A stretch of 64,000 bases of DNA from Streptomyces hoynatensis (GCF_003626535.1 NZ_RBAL01000011.1:124001-188000), one strand, 5' to 3'; positions 1 through 9,071 are shown, counted from the first letter of the stretch. Notes: generated by a model not told the origin, from the letters alone. Translations and numbers: made by a program.

Positions 1-758
1 GTGGCCAGGCCGACGACGGGCATGCCCAGGTGCATGGCCTCGATCAGGGAGAGCCCGAGCGAGGTCCAGCGCACCGGGTGCAGGTAGACCCGGCGCCTGG
101 CCATGGCCTCGTGCAGTTCGGCCTGCGGCAGGTCGTGGGAGCGGCAGCGGTCGGGCGGCAGGCCGAGCTTGCCCGCCAGGCCCTCGGTGCGCATGCCGAA
201 CACGTCGAGGGGCACCGCGGCGGCGAGCCCGGGCAGCAGGTCGGTGCCGGTGACCCGGCCGCGGCGCAGCGGCTCGTTGACCACCACGGCGGCGCGGGCC
301 AGCTCGCCGGTCCAGCGGTGGCCCGGGTCCACGACCCCGTGCTCGACGACGGCGGTGGGGGTGCGTCCGCTGTCCCAGAAGAGCCGGTTGAAGTGGGTGA
401 CGTGGACGAGCAGCAGGTCGTCGCGGTCGGCGCAGGGGTGCCTGGTGTGGGGGACGTCTCCCTGGGGCGCGTTGTGCTCCAGGTAGACGGCGGGCACGTC
501 GCGGCCGGGGCGGCGCCCGCCGAGCCAGCGTTCGGCGAGTTCCGCCTCGTGGGGGCGCTGGAGGAGCACCAGGTCGACGGGGGCGTCCCGCAGCCGCTCC
601 GGCGGCAGTTCCGTGACCGTGGCCGGCCAGCTGTAGGTGCGGGCCAGGCCGAGCCCGTCGGGGCCGCGCCCGGGCAGCACCGGCACCAGGTAGGAGTGGG
701 CCCCCTGGACGAAGGCCGTCGTCCAGGAGCCGTGCACGTGCCACAGCAGGATGTTCAT
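1..758 (-). CDS. Glycosyltransferase, GT4-like (3-prime end outside window)
   Basis: The frame starts at ATG 758 and runs off the left edge, giving about 252 residues. The N-terminus MNILLWHVHGSW fits a GT-B Rossmann strand. The visible C-terminal part ends in the motif EAMHLGMPVV, the acidic nucleotide-sugar-binding motif of GT4-type enzymes, so a retaining transferase using an NDP-sugar is likely. The start overlaps the stop of the upstream GT9 gene (ATGA at 755-758), which indicates translational coupling. It is the last visible gene of the minus-strand operon that begins at 6710. The acceptor and donor cannot be read from the sequence. Confidence 0.85.
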   Translation of the reverse strand, partial: MNILLWHVHGSWTTAFVQGAHSYLVPVLPGRGPDGLGLARTYSWPATVTELPPERLRDAPVDLVLLQRPHEAELAERWLGGRRPGRDVPAVYLEHNAPQGDVPHTRHPCADRDDLLLVHVTHFNRLFWDSGRTPTAVVEHGVVDPGHRWTGELARAAVVVNEPLRRGRVTGTDLLPGLAAAVPLDVFGMRTEGLAGKLGLPPDRCRSHDLPQAELHEAMARRRVYLHPVRWTSLGLSLIEAMHLGMPVVGLA

Positions 759-1807
759 GCTGGCGCCCTTCCGCCGACGGGAGCCCGGCGCGGGTCGCCC
801 ACGGTGAGCGCGGCGACGGCGGCCAGTACCTCCTGGTCCGTGATGGAGTCGAGACAGGGATGGCCGGCCACCGGGCACAGCCTGGCCCTGGTCCCGGCGC
901 AGGCGGCGTCCTGGCGGCCGAGCCGCAGGTGCGGAACCCGGTAGGGCAGCCAGCGGTCGGCGCTGACCACCGGGGAGAAGAGGCTGATGACCGGCGTGTG
1001 CACGGCCGCCGCCAGGTGGGCGGGGCCGGTGTTGCCCGCGATGGCGACCCGGGCGCCGGCCAGCACGCCGGCCAGTTCGCGCAGCCCGGTCCTGCCGCCG
1101 AGGTCGAGGGCGTGGGGTCCGGCCACGCGGGCGGTGAGGGCCTTCTCCCCTTCCCCGCCGGTCACCACCACCCGGTGCCCCGCGTCCACGAGGGCGGCCA
1201 CGGCGCGCGCGGCCCGGGCGGGGGTCCAGGCCCTGGCGGGCACGGCGGCGCCCGGATGGACCACGAGGTAGGGCTCGGGGCCGGTGAGTGCGGTGGTGTC
1301 GGGGTGTTCGCTGATGCGCAGTTCGCCCTGGTCGCCGGGCGGCAGGGGGCAGCCCGCGGCCTCGGCGAGTTCCAGGGCGGCGGCGGCCTCGTGCCGGTAG
1401 GGGGCCCTGCGGTGGCGCAGTTGCAGCAGCGAGCCCGGGTAGTGCTCGCTGTCCGCGGCGATCCAGGGCACGCCCGCCATCTTCAGCAGCAGCGCCATCG
1501 GCAGGGGGCTCTGGTGGTAGGAGGCGAAGATCAGCGCCCGGTCGAAGCGCCCGGCGGCCAGGCGGTCCACCAGCGCGTTGACCTCCGCGGGGCGCACCGC
1601 CTGCGGCGAGAGCCCCACCCAGGGGGCGTCGTAGACGAGGAGGCGGTCCACGCCGGGGAGCAGCCGGCCGGCCGCCTCCCCGCGGGGCCCGCACAGCAGC
1701 GTGGTCTCCCCCGAGTGTGCGGCGACCGCCCGGATGGCGGGGCCGGCGAGCAGGACGTCGCCCGCGCTGTCGAGGCGGACGACCAGGCTGCGCGGCTCAG
1801 CGTTCAT
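755..1807 (-). CDS. Glycosyltransferase family 9 (ADP-heptose:LPS heptosyltransferase-like)
   Basis: 350 residues from ATG 1807. The protein has two Rossmann-like halves. The C-terminal half carries the GT9 signatures YLVVHPGAAVPARAW and VAIAGNTGPAHLAAAV, the donor-binding part of heptosyltransferases. Gram-positive actinomycetes lack LPS, so the product is more likely a surface or secreted glycoconjugate. The gene overlaps the end of the HAD phosphatase by 11 nt, and its stop is shared with the next glycosyltransferase. A heptose phosphatase next to it supports a heptose-type donor, but that is inference. A region near the end holds a CPVAGHPC cysteine pair. Confidence 0.85.
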   Translation of the reverse strand: MNAEPRSLVVRLDSAGDVLLAGPAIRAVAAHSGETTLLCGPRGEAAGRLLPGVDRLLVYDAPWVGLSPQAVRPAEVNALVDRLAAGRFDRALIFASYHQSPLPMALLLKMAGVPWIAADSEHYPGSLLQLRHRRAPYRHEAAAALELAEAAGCPLPPGDQGELRISEHPDTTALTGPEPYLVVHPGAAVPARAWTPARAARAVAALVDAGHRVVVTGGEGEKALTARVAGPHALDLGGRTGLRELAGVLAGARVAIAGNTGPAHLAAAVHTPVISLFSPVVSADRWLPYRVPHLRLGRQDAACAGTRARLCPVAGHPCLDSITDQEVLAAVAALTVGDPRRAPVGGRAPA

Positions 1808-2789
1808 GCGGCACCTCCCCGGCAGCGGCCCGCCCGCCGTCGGCCCCCGCGGCGTTTCCCGCAACGGAACCTCCCGCGGGCCCCACGTCGTACCCGGCGG
1901 CAGGCTCCGCGTCGGCGCCTGGGACGGGTTCCGCGACGGACCCCGCGGCGGGTTCCGCGACGGCACCGGCCGCAGGCCGGGCGGCGGGTGCCGCGTCCGT
2001 CCCCGCGAGGGGTTCCGCGGCGGGTTCCGCGACCGCGTCGGCCGCAGGCCGGGCGACGGCGCCGGAGGCGTTTCCCGCGGCGGGCCCTGCCGGGGGTCCC
2101 GCGGCGGCAGCCGCCGTCGCGGCGGGGGCCGGGCCGAACAGGAGCCGTACCGCCGCCAGGAGGTCGGCGGCGTGCTCCGGGGCGGCGGCGATCTCCTCCC
2201 GCCTGGTCGCCGCGGTGGGCACCAGCACCCCGCGCGCCCCGGCCGCCCCGGCGGCGGCCATGTCGCTGCCGATGTCCCCGATCAGGGCCGTGCGCTCCGG
2301 CGGGACGCCGAGCCGCTCGCAGGCGGCGTACACCAGGCCGGGCCGCGGCTTGCGGCAGGCGCAGCCGGCCTCGGGCGCGTGCGGGCAGGCGGCCCACACG
2401 GCGAAGGGGCCGAGTGCCTCCTCCACCCGCAGCCGCACGGCCTCGAAGCTCTCCCTGGTGACGAGCCCGCGGGCGACGCCCGACTGGTTGCTGACGACCC
2501 CGACGGCGATGCCGCGCGCCCGCAGCGCGTCGAGCGCCGCCCTGGCCCGGGGAAGCGGGGTGACCAGCCGCGGGTCGGCGTTGTACGGCACGTCTTTGAT
2601 GAGCGTGCCGTCCCGATCGAAGAGCACCGCGAGCGGCCTGGTGCGCGCCGCCACGCCGCCGAGCAGGCGCGGGGGCCGGGGGCGGCCGGCGGGGGGCGTG
2701 GCCGGCGGGCGCGCGGGGAAAAGCCAGGGGCCGTCGGCAGGACACTCGCCCCTCAGCTCCGTTTGTGCCCTTATCTGGCCTTTTTTCAT
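1797..2789 (-). CDS. HAD-IIIA phosphatase, D-glycero-D-manno-heptose-1,7-bisphosphate phosphatase (GmhB-like) with long Ala/Glu/Pro tail
   Basis: 330 residues. The HAD nucleophile motif DRDGT has its aspartates at 58 and 60. A zinc loop C135-x-H137...C143-x-C145 and the GDIGSDM motif near 171 match GmhB, which removes the C7 phosphate in ADP-heptose synthesis. The start at ATG 2789 is preferred because it forms an ATGA overlap with the upstream GT2 stop; a GTG at 2654 would remove a Pro/Ala-rich 45-residue lead. GmhB is usually about 190 residues. Here residues 221-330 are a low-complexity tail with repeated AVAEPAA-like units encoded by imperfect DNA repeats, so the tail may be a recent expansion or a frame read past the ancestral stop. 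Confidence 0.8.
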   Translation of the reverse strand: MKKGQIRAQTELRGECPADGPWLFPARPPATPPAGRPRPPRLLGGVAARTRPLAVLFDRDGTLIKDVPYNADPRLVTPLPRARAALDALRARGIAVGVVSNQSGVARGLVTRESFEAVRLRVEEALGPFAVWAACPHAPEAGCACRKPRPGLVYAACERLGVPPERTALIGDIGSDMAAAGAAGARGVLVPTAATRREEIAAAPEHAADLLAAVRLLFGPAPAATAAAAAGPPAGPAAGNASGAVARPAADAVAEPAAEPLAGTDAAPAARPAAGAVAEPAAGSVAEPVPGADAEPAAGYDVGPAGGSVAGNAAGADGGRAAAGEVPHER

Positions 2790-3871
2790 GACTCGGCGAG
2801 TTGCCCGGTTACCGCGGTTGAAACTGACGTCTCGGGTACACCTTTCGCCGGCCGTGGCACGGGCCCGGCGGCGGGCGGCCGGGGCCTTGCCGCCCGGTGC
2901 CGGTACCGCCCGGCGAGCCAGTGCCCCACGGCGGCCGGGGGGATGGCGGGGCTGGTCAGCAGCATCCGGCCGATCTCCTCCGTGGTTTTCGGGCCCGGCA
3001 GGATCCGGGCGAGGGCGAACTCGGCGGTGCCCGCGAGCCACAGCGCGCCCAGGCCCGCGGCCGCCCGCGGGCGCCGCGCCAGAGCGGCGGCCAGGGCGCC
3101 GAGGCCGGCCGCGGTGATCGCCGCATGCCGCGGCAGCCGGCCGCGCGGGGCGTCCGCGCGCTCCCACCAGTCGCGGCCGTGCAGCCGGGTCATCAGCACG
3201 TCGTCCGCGTTGCCCGCCTGGGCCCGCAGGGACACCCAGCGGTCCGCGGGGCGTACCGGGTGCGCGGTGCGGCGTTCGCCGACGTCGAGGGTCCAGCCCG
3301 CGTCCAGCAGCCGCAGCGCCAGGTCCGCGTCCTCCCGGAAGGCGCGCCCGAACCGCTCGTCGAAGCCGCCGACCGCCTCCAGGGCGGAGCGGCGGTAGGC
3401 CATGTCGGCGGTGATCCACCTGGCCGTCGCCAGGCCCGCGGTGCCGCGCTCCCAGTCGGTGGGGCGGCGATCCGCGGGCAGCGGGACGAACACGCGGCCC
3501 TGGACGCCGGCGGTGGCCGGGGTGGCGGCGGCCAGGTCGCCCGCCAGGTCCTCGGCCCAGGAGGAGCTGGGCAGCACGTCGTCGTCGAGGAAGGCGATCC
3601 ACTCCTCCCCGGCCGCGCGCCAGCCGGCGTTGCGCGCCGCGGCGGGTCCTGCGCCGCGTCCCGGCACCGTCTCCACCAGGCCGCTCAGCTCCGCGGGCAC
3701 GGTGACGGGCAGCGGCGCCGGGTCGTGCGGCGGCCGGTCGTCGACGAGCAGGACCCGGGCCGGGCGCGGCCCGGTGCCCGTGGCGAGCGCCGCCAGCACG
3801 GCGGACAGGCTGGGCCTGCCGAGCGTGGGGATCACCACGGCGTACGCGGGGGCGCCCGGCGCGGTGTTCAC
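2786..3871 (-). CDS. Glycosyltransferase family 2
   Basis: 361 residues from GTG 3871, chosen because it overlaps the carbamoyltransferase stop (GTGA 3868-3871). The GT-A fold is shown by AVVIPTLGRPSL at 11-22, LLVDD near 41 and the metal-binding LDDD at 95-98, followed by GGFDERFGRAFREDADLALR, the ED-type acceptor and base region. Hydrophobic stretches around 265-305 could attach it to the membrane. It belongs to the operon of 6710-1 and probably adds a sugar to the same glycan as the neighbouring transferases. Linkage specificity is unknown. Confidence 0.87.
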   Translation of the reverse strand: MNTAPGAPAYAVVIPTLGRPSLSAVLAALATGTGPRPARVLLVDDRPPHDPAPLPVTVPAELSGLVETVPGRGAGPAAARNAGWRAAGEEWIAFLDDDVLPSSSWAEDLAGDLAAATPATAGVQGRVFVPLPADRRPTDWERGTAGLATARWITADMAYRRSALEAVGGFDERFGRAFREDADLALRLLDAGWTLDVGERRTAHPVRPADRWVSLRAQAGNADDVLMTRLHGRDWWERADAPRGRLPRHAAITAAGLGALAAALARRPRAAAGLGALWLAGTAEFALARILPGPKTTEEIGRMLLTSPAIPPAAVGHWLAGRYRHRAARPRPPAAGPVPRPAKGVPETSVSTAVTGQLAES

Positions 3872-5559
3872 GCCGCCTCCGCGGCCATGGGGCGGGCCTC
3901 GGCCACCCGGTCCCCGCCGTCGAAGAGGGCGCGGCGGCGCACCAGGAAGGGGCCGATCGCCAGCAGGTCGACGGGGGCCGAGCCGAAGCACTCCAGGGCG
4001 TCCCTCGGGTCGTCGACCATCGGGCGCCCCGCGGTGTTCAGGCTGGTGTTGACGACGACGGGCAGGCCGGTGAGCTGCTCGAAGCGGGCGAGCATGCGGC
4101 CCACGAGCGGCTCCTGCGCCGGGTCCACGGTTTGCACCCTGGCGGTGCCGTCGACGTGCACCACGGCGGGAATCCGCTCCCGCCAGCCGGGGCGCACGTC
4201 GTGGACGAACAGCATGTACGGGCTGGGCAGGGGCCCGTCGAAGACCTCGGCGGCGCGCTCGGCGAGGACCATCGGCGCCACGGGCCGGAACTGCTCGCGG
4301 CCCTTGATGTCGTTCAGCCGCTCCAGGTTGCCCGACCTGCCCGGGTGGGCGAGCAGCGAGCGGTGCCCGAGCGCCCTTGGCCCGAACTCGGCGCGGCCCT
4401 GGAACCAGGCGACCACGGCGTTGCCCGCCAGCGCCTCGGCCACCGCGGCGGCCAGGTCGGGCGGCCGTTCGAAGGGCACGGCCGCGGTCTTCAGCCACGC
4501 CTCAAGCTCGGCGTCGGACCAGCCCCGGCCGAGGTCGGTGCCCGCCGGGGGCCGCGGGGGCTCGGGGCCGGAGGCGGCGGCGTGCAGCAGGGCGCCGCCG
4601 AGCGCGGTCCCCGCGTCGCCTGACGCGGGCTGCACCCACACCCGGCGGAAGGGGCCCTCGCGGGCGATCCTGCTGTTGGCCACGCAGTTGAGGGCCACGC
4701 CGCCCGCCATGGTCAGCACCTCGGCGTGGGTGCGGCCGTGCAGCCAGCGGACGAGGTCGAGCAGCGTCTCCTCCAGGCAGGCCTGGGCGCCGGCCGCGAG
4801 GTCGGCGTGCTCCTGCGTCCACGCCTGGCCCGGGCGGCGCGGCGGGCAGAACTCCTCCCAGGGCACCCCGGTGGCGAGGAAGCCGCCGTCCCCGGTGGGG
4901 TGCACGTGGCGGCGCAGTTCGGCGAGGTGGCGCGGCCTGCCGTAGGAGGCCAGGGCCATCACCTTGTACTCGTCGCTCGACCGCAGGAAGCCCAGGTGCT
5001 CGGTCAGCTCCTCGTAGACCAGGCCGAGGGAATGGGGCAGCTCCTGGCCGCGCAGCGGTTCGAGGTGGCGGCCGGCGCGGCGGGCGGCCAGGTGCGAGGT
5101 GGCCTCGCCGCGGCCGTCGAGCACGAGCACCGCGCAGTCGTCCGCGGCGGGGGCGGCGAAGGCGGAGGAGGCGGCGTGCGCCATGTGGTGCGGCACGAAG
5201 CGCACCCGCTCCGGGTCGAGTCCGGGCAGCGCGGTGGCCAGGAAGCCGGGCGCCTCCCTGGCGTAGGTGAGGCGCAGGTGGTCCCAGGGGTCGTGCAGGC
5301 CGAGCCGGTCGGCGGGGCGGGCGAGGTCCGGGTCGAAGGAGTAGGTGACCGCGTCCAGGTCCTCGGGCCGCAGCCCGGCCTGACTCAGGCACCAGGCGGC
5401 GGCCTGCTCGGGCAGTTCCCAGGCGGAGAAGGGCAGCGGCCGCTTGCCGTGCTTGCGGCGGGAGAAGCGTTCCTCCTCGGCCGCGGCGACCGTGCGCCCG
5501 TCGACGACGAGGGCCGCCGCCGGGTCGTGGAACAGGGCGTTGATACCGAGGACGCGCAT
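3868..5559 (-). CDS. NodU/CmcH/TobZ-family O-carbamoyltransferase
   Basis: 563 residues from ATG 5559, the usual length for this family. The N-terminus MRVLGINALFHDPAAALV and the histidine motif PHHMAHAASSAF are the Kae1-like, metal- and carbamoyl-adenylate-forming domain. MAGGVALNCVANSRI, FGPRALGHRSLLAHP and VVNTSLN follow in the expected order through the YrdC-like to C-terminal parts. The family moves a carbamoyl group from carbamoyl phosphate via carbamoyl-AMP to a hydroxyl of an antibiotic or a sugar. Its place between a nucleotide-sugar enzyme and glycosyltransferases points to a carbamoylated sugar. The stop overlaps the GT2 start. Confidence 0.93.
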   Translation of the reverse strand: MRVLGINALFHDPAAALVVDGRTVAAAEEERFSRRKHGKRPLPFSAWELPEQAAAWCLSQAGLRPEDLDAVTYSFDPDLARPADRLGLHDPWDHLRLTYAREAPGFLATALPGLDPERVRFVPHHMAHAASSAFAAPAADDCAVLVLDGRGEATSHLAARRAGRHLEPLRGQELPHSLGLVYEELTEHLGFLRSSDEYKVMALASYGRPRHLAELRRHVHPTGDGGFLATGVPWEEFCPPRRPGQAWTQEHADLAAGAQACLEETLLDLVRWLHGRTHAEVLTMAGGVALNCVANSRIAREGPFRRVWVQPASGDAGTALGGALLHAAASGPEPPRPPAGTDLGRGWSDAELEAWLKTAAVPFERPPDLAAAVAEALAGNAVVAWFQGRAEFGPRALGHRSLLAHPGRSGNLERLNDIKGREQFRPVAPMVLAERAAEVFDGPLPSPYMLFVHDVRPGWRERIPAVVHVDGTARVQTVDPAQEPLVGRMLARFEQLTGLPVVVNTSLNTAGRPMVDDPRDALECFGSAPVDLLAIGPFLVRRRALFDGGDRVAEARPMAAEAA

Positions 5560-5744
5560 GTCAGGGGCCTTTCGTGTGGGCGAGGCGAGCGGAACGTGGG
5601 GCGGGCCGGGGGCTCGGGGCTCAGCGGCGGGGGCCTTGCGGCCGTCGGGGAGGCCGGCCCCGGGTGCGCGAGGGGGACGGGGGCGTGCGGGGCGTGCGCC
5701 GGGTCGCGGGGCGGGCGGGGTGGCGGCGGGGGTGCCCGCGGGGC

Positions 5745-6710
5745 TCAGGCGGGGACCGGCTCGGCCCCGCCGGCCGCCCGCTCGCGGTACCAGGCGATGG
5801 TGCCGGCCAGGCCCTCCTCGGCGCTCACCCGCGGCTCCCACTGCAACTTGCCGCGGGCCAGGGTGATGTCCGGCCGGCGCACGGAGGGGTCGTCGGTCGG
5901 GCGCTCGATGTGCCGGATGGTGGAGTCCGACCCGGTCAGCCGGATGACCAGCCGCGCCAGGTCGAGCATGCTGATCTCCACCGGGTTGCCGAGGTTGACC
6001 GGCCCGCGCAGGTCGGAGGCGGCCATCGCCAGCACCCCGCGGACGGTGTCCGCCACGTGGGTGAGGGACCTGGTCTGCCGCCCGTCGCCGGTCACCGTCA
6101 GCGGCTCCCCGGCCAGCGCCTGCCGGACGAAGGTGGGCACGGCGCGCCCGTCGTGGCCGCGCATCCTGGGGCCGTAGGTGTTGAAGAGCCGGACGATGCC
6201 GGTGTCGGTGCCGTTCACCTCGGCCTCGGCCACCGTCATCGCCTCGCCGAACCGCTTGGCCTCGTCGTACACGCTGCGCGGCCCGACCGGGTTGACGTTG
6301 CCCCAGTAGGACTCGCTCTGCGGGTGCTGCCTCGGGTCCCCGTAGACCTCGGAGGTCGAGGCGAGCACGAAGCGGGCGTGGTGCTCCCTGGCCACCGCGA
6401 GCGCGTTGCGCGTCCCCAGGCTCCCGGTCTCCAGGGTGTGCAACGGCAGCCGCAGGTAGTCGGCGGGCGAGGCGGGGGAGGCGAAGTGCAGCACCAGGTC
6501 GACGGGCCGCTCCACGGCGAAGGGCTCGCACACGGTCGTATAGGCCTCGGTGAAGCCCGGCCTGCCGCGCAGGTGGGCCACGTTCTCCGCGTCTCCCGTG
6601 GACAGGTCGTCGACGCAGGTGACCGCCCAGCCCTGGTCGAGCAGGGCCGTGCACAGGTGCGACCCGAGGAACCCGGCGCCGCCGGTGACAACAGCGTGCG
6701 AGGACTGCAT
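5745..6710 (-). CDS. NAD-dependent nucleotide-sugar epimerase/decarboxylase (UDP-glucuronate decarboxylase-like SDR)
   Basis: 321 residues from ATG 6710, preceded by AGGAG. The NAD-binding motif GGAGFLGSH is at the N-terminus, followed by the catalytic STSE and YDEAK segments and a substrate loop RLFNTYGPRM...DGRAVPTFV. The combination resembles UDP-xylose synthases and dTDP-glucose 4,6-dehydratases, so it probably makes the sugar donor for the downstream transferases. It is the first gene of the minus-strand operon and is followed by 185 bases without a gene before the carbamoyltransferase, in which no clear signal was found. Confidence 0.87.
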   Translation of the reverse strand: MQSSHAVVTGGAGFLGSHLCTALLDQGWAVTCVDDLSTGDAENVAHLRGRPGFTEAYTTVCEPFAVERPVDLVLHFASPASPADYLRLPLHTLETGSLGTRNALAVAREHHARFVLASTSEVYGDPRQHPQSESYWGNVNPVGPRSVYDEAKRFGEAMTVAEAEVNGTDTGIVRLFNTYGPRMRGHDGRAVPTFVRQALAGEPLTVTGDGRQTRSLTHVADTVRGVLAMAASDLRGPVNLGNPVEISMLDLARLVIRLTGSDSTIRHIERPTDDPSVRRPDITLARGKLQWEPRVSAEEGLAGTIAWYRERAAGGAEPVPA

Positions 6711-6959
6711 GCCCGCTCCTTTCTCCTGCAGACGCTCCTGCAGACCGGCCCCAAGTACCCGGGACAAAAAGGAGCAAACGGCCGTTTCCCGGTAGGTGTG
6801 CCGGGTACCCGCCGCCTTCCGCCCGACACGCGGCCCGCACGGCGGCGCGGGCAGCGCCCACCCGGGTGAACGCGGTCGCGGCGGCCCGGGACGGGCGGGC
6901 CGCCGCACCCGCGGGGACGAGCCGCAGCCGCAGCCGCACGGAAGGGATCGGGACGCGAG

Positions 6960-8045
6960 ATGACGAGCGAGCACGCCGAGGGGCTGCGCGTCGTGGTGGT
7001 CGGGGCCACGGGCAACGTCGGCAGCGCCGTGGTCAGGGCCCTGGCGGCGGACCCGGCCGTGGGGTCGATCCTGGGCCTGGCCAGGCGGGTGCCCGAGTGG
7101 CAGGTGGAGAAGACCACCTGGGCGCCGGTGGACCTGCGGGCCGAGGAGCAGGCCCAGGCGCAGCTGACCGGGCACTTCCGGGACGCCGACGCGGTGGTGC
7201 ACCTGGCCTGGATGATCCAGCCGTCGAGAGACCCGCTGATGACCTGGCGCACCAACGTCCTGGGCACCGGCCGGGTGCTCGGCGCGGTGGCGGCGGCGGG
7301 CGTGCCCGCCCTGCTGTACGCCTCCTCGATCGCCGCCTACGCCCCGGGCCCCAAGGACCCGCCGGTGCGCGAGAGCTGGCCGACGCACGGCTGGCCGACC
7401 GCCGCCTACAGCCGGGAGAAGGCGTACGTGGAGCGGCTGCTTGACGGCTTCGAGCACCGCGTGCCCGAGGTGCGGGTGGTGCGGATGCGGCCCGGCTTCA
7501 TCTTCCAGCGCGAGTCGGCCGCCGCCCAGCGCCGGCTCTTCCTCGGCCCCCTGCTCTTCGGCCCGATGGTGCGCCCCGAGCTGAGCCCGGTGGTCCCCGA
7601 CCTGCCGGGGCTGCGGTTCCAGGTGCTGCACACCGCCGACGCGGCCGAGGCGTACCGGCTGGCGGTCACCGGCCGGGCCCACGGCGCCTTCAACCTGGCG
7701 GCCGGGCCCGTGGTGGACGCGCGGATGCTCGCCGGCCTGTTCCACGCGCGGACGGTGCGGCTGCCGCGCCCGCTGCTGCGCACGGCCCTGGCCGCGGCCT
7801 GGCGCGCCCGGCTGGTGCCCGCCTCCCCGCACCTGTTCGACGCCCTGTTGCGGCTGCCGGTCATGGACTGCTCCCGGGCGGCACAGGAGCTGGGCTGGCA
7901 GCCGCGGCACAGCGCGGAGGACGCCCTGCGCGAGCTGCTCGAAGGGCTGCGGCACGGGAGCGGCATGCAGACCCCGCCGCTGGCGCCGCACGCGCGCCAC
8001 GGCCGGTTCGGCGAGTTCGCCACCGGCACCGGCGCGCGCCCCTGA
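6960..8045 (+). CDS. NAD-dependent epimerase/dehydratase (extended SDR)
   Basis: 361 residues. The motif VVVGATGNVGSAVV at 11-24 is an extended-SDR cofactor loop. A YSREK segment matches the catalytic Tyr-x-x-x-Lys and is preceded by a YASSIAAY serine strand. The C-terminal third carries the substrate-binding region and ends in a Pro/Gly-rich tail. The gene is divergent from the sugar-decoration operon across about 250 bases. Its substrate is not evident; family relatives act on nucleotide sugars or isoflavone-like compounds. Weak GAAGGGA upstream leaves the start slightly uncertain. Confidence 0.82.
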   Translation: MTSEHAEGLRVVVVGATGNVGSAVVRALAADPAVGSILGLARRVPEWQVEKTTWAPVDLRAEEQAQAQLTGHFRDADAVVHLAWMIQPSRDPLMTWRTNVLGTGRVLGAVAAAGVPALLYASSIAAYAPGPKDPPVRESWPTHGWPTAAYSREKAYVERLLDGFEHRVPEVRVVRMRPGFIFQRESAAAQRRLFLGPLLFGPMVRPELSPVVPDLPGLRFQVLHTADAAEAYRLAVTGRAHGAFNLAAGPVVDARMLAGLFHARTVRLPRPLLRTALAAAWRARLVPASPHLFDALLRLPVMDCSRAAQELGWQPRHSAEDALRELLEGLRHGSGMQTPPLAPHARHGRFGEFATGTGARP

Positions 8046-8081
8046 ACCGGGCCCGCACCCGGGCCCGTTCCCGACAAGAGA

Positions 8082-8117
8082 ACCAGACGGATCACCAGAC
8101 CGATCACCAGACCGAGG
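8082..8117 (+). repeat. Three 12-bp direct repeats ahead of an SDR gene
   Basis: The unit accagaccgatc occurs three times with one or two base changes, ending 34 bases before the SDR start codon. It is followed by short acgagcacc repeats. The position in the untranslated leader allows a role as a regulator site or as slippage-prone spacer; neither can be decided here. Confidence 0.55.
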
Positions 8118-8151
8118 ACGAGCACCACGAGCACCACGGGAGGCAGGCGAC

Positions 8152-9048
8152 ATGCCAGACCCCACGCCGGACCCGCGGCGGGAGCATCCGGGCGAGCGTT
8201 ACCCGGGCCCGGAGTTCCCCGGCCAGTCCCAGGAACCGCCGGGCAGCACCGAGGAGATGGCGCCGCGCCCCGACCACGGCGAGCGCACCTACCGCGGCAG
8301 CGACCGGCTGAAGGACCGCAAGGCGGTGATCACCGGCGGCGACTCGGGCATCGGCCGCGCGGTCGCCGTCGCCTTCTCCCGCGAGGGCGCGGACGTGCTC
8401 TTCACCCACCTCCCCGAGGAGGCGGGCGAGGCCGAGGAGACCGCGCGCCTGGTGACCGAGGCGGGCCGCCGCGCGGTGGCCGTGCCCTGCGACATCAGGG
8501 AGGAGTCCGAGTGCCGCCGGGTGGCCGACCGGGCCGCCGAGGAGTTCGGCACCGTGGACGTGCTGGTCAACAACGCCGCCTACCAGATGTCGCAGCCCGA
8601 GGGCATCGAGAAGATCCCCACCGAGCAGTTCGACCGGGTGGTGCGCACCAACCTCTACGGGATGTTCTGGCTGACGCAGATGCTGCTGCGGCTGATCCCG
8701 GCGGGCGGCGGCATCATCAACACCACCTCGGTGCAGGCCTACCAGCCGAGCCCCCACCTGCTGGACTACGCGATGACCAAGGGCGCCATCGTCACCTTCA
8801 CCCAGGGGCTGGCCGCCCAGCTGGCCGAGCAGGGCATCCGGGTCAACGCGGTGGCGCCCGGTCCGGTGTGGACGCCGCTGATCCCCTCGACGATGCCGGA
8901 CACCACCGGCTTCGGCGGCGGCTCCTCCTTCGGGCGCCCGGCCCAGCCCGCGGAGATGGCGCCCGCCTACGTCTTCCTGGCGTCCAAGGAGGCGGGCTTC
9001 ATCACCGCCGAGATCATGAACGCGACCGGCGGCAGTCAACTGCCCTGA
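8152..9048 (+). CDS. SDR-family oxidoreductase, general-stress/glucose-dehydrogenase-like
   Basis: 298 residues from ATG 8152, with GGGAGG upstream. A hydrophilic, Pro-rich leader of about 45 residues precedes a classical SDR domain: TGGDSGIGRAVA cofactor loop, NNAAYQ strand, and the active-site serine and YAMTK pair. The long leader and overall layout match the YghA/YhdF-like stress-associated SDRs found across Actinobacteria and Bacilli. The substrate is unknown and an NADP-dependent aldehyde or sugar reductase is possible. Tandem repeats lie in its leader. Confidence 0.88.
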   Translation: MPDPTPDPRREHPGERYPGPEFPGQSQEPPGSTEEMAPRPDHGERTYRGSDRLKDRKAVITGGDSGIGRAVAVAFSREGADVLFTHLPEEAGEAEETARLVTEAGRRAVAVPCDIREESECRRVADRAAEEFGTVDVLVNNAAYQMSQPEGIEKIPTEQFDRVVRTNLYGMFWLTQMLLRLIPAGGGIINTTSVQAYQPSPHLLDYAMTKGAIVTFTQGLAAQLAEQGIRVNAVAPGPVWTPLIPSTMPDTTGFGGGSSFGRPAQPAEMAPAYVFLASKEAGFITAEIMNATGGSQLP

Positions 9049-9071
9049 GTCCGCGCCGGGTCGCCCGCGCC

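Noticed and set aside
860..2461. Long plus-strand open frame opposite the GT9 and GmhB genes
   Set aside because: Arg/Gly/Pro-rich shadow typical of very high GC DNA; the minus-strand genes carry clear family motifs.
8041..8151. The 12-bp repeats as a CRISPR-like or iteron origin element
   Set aside because: Only three imperfect copies, no spacers and no replication gene near.
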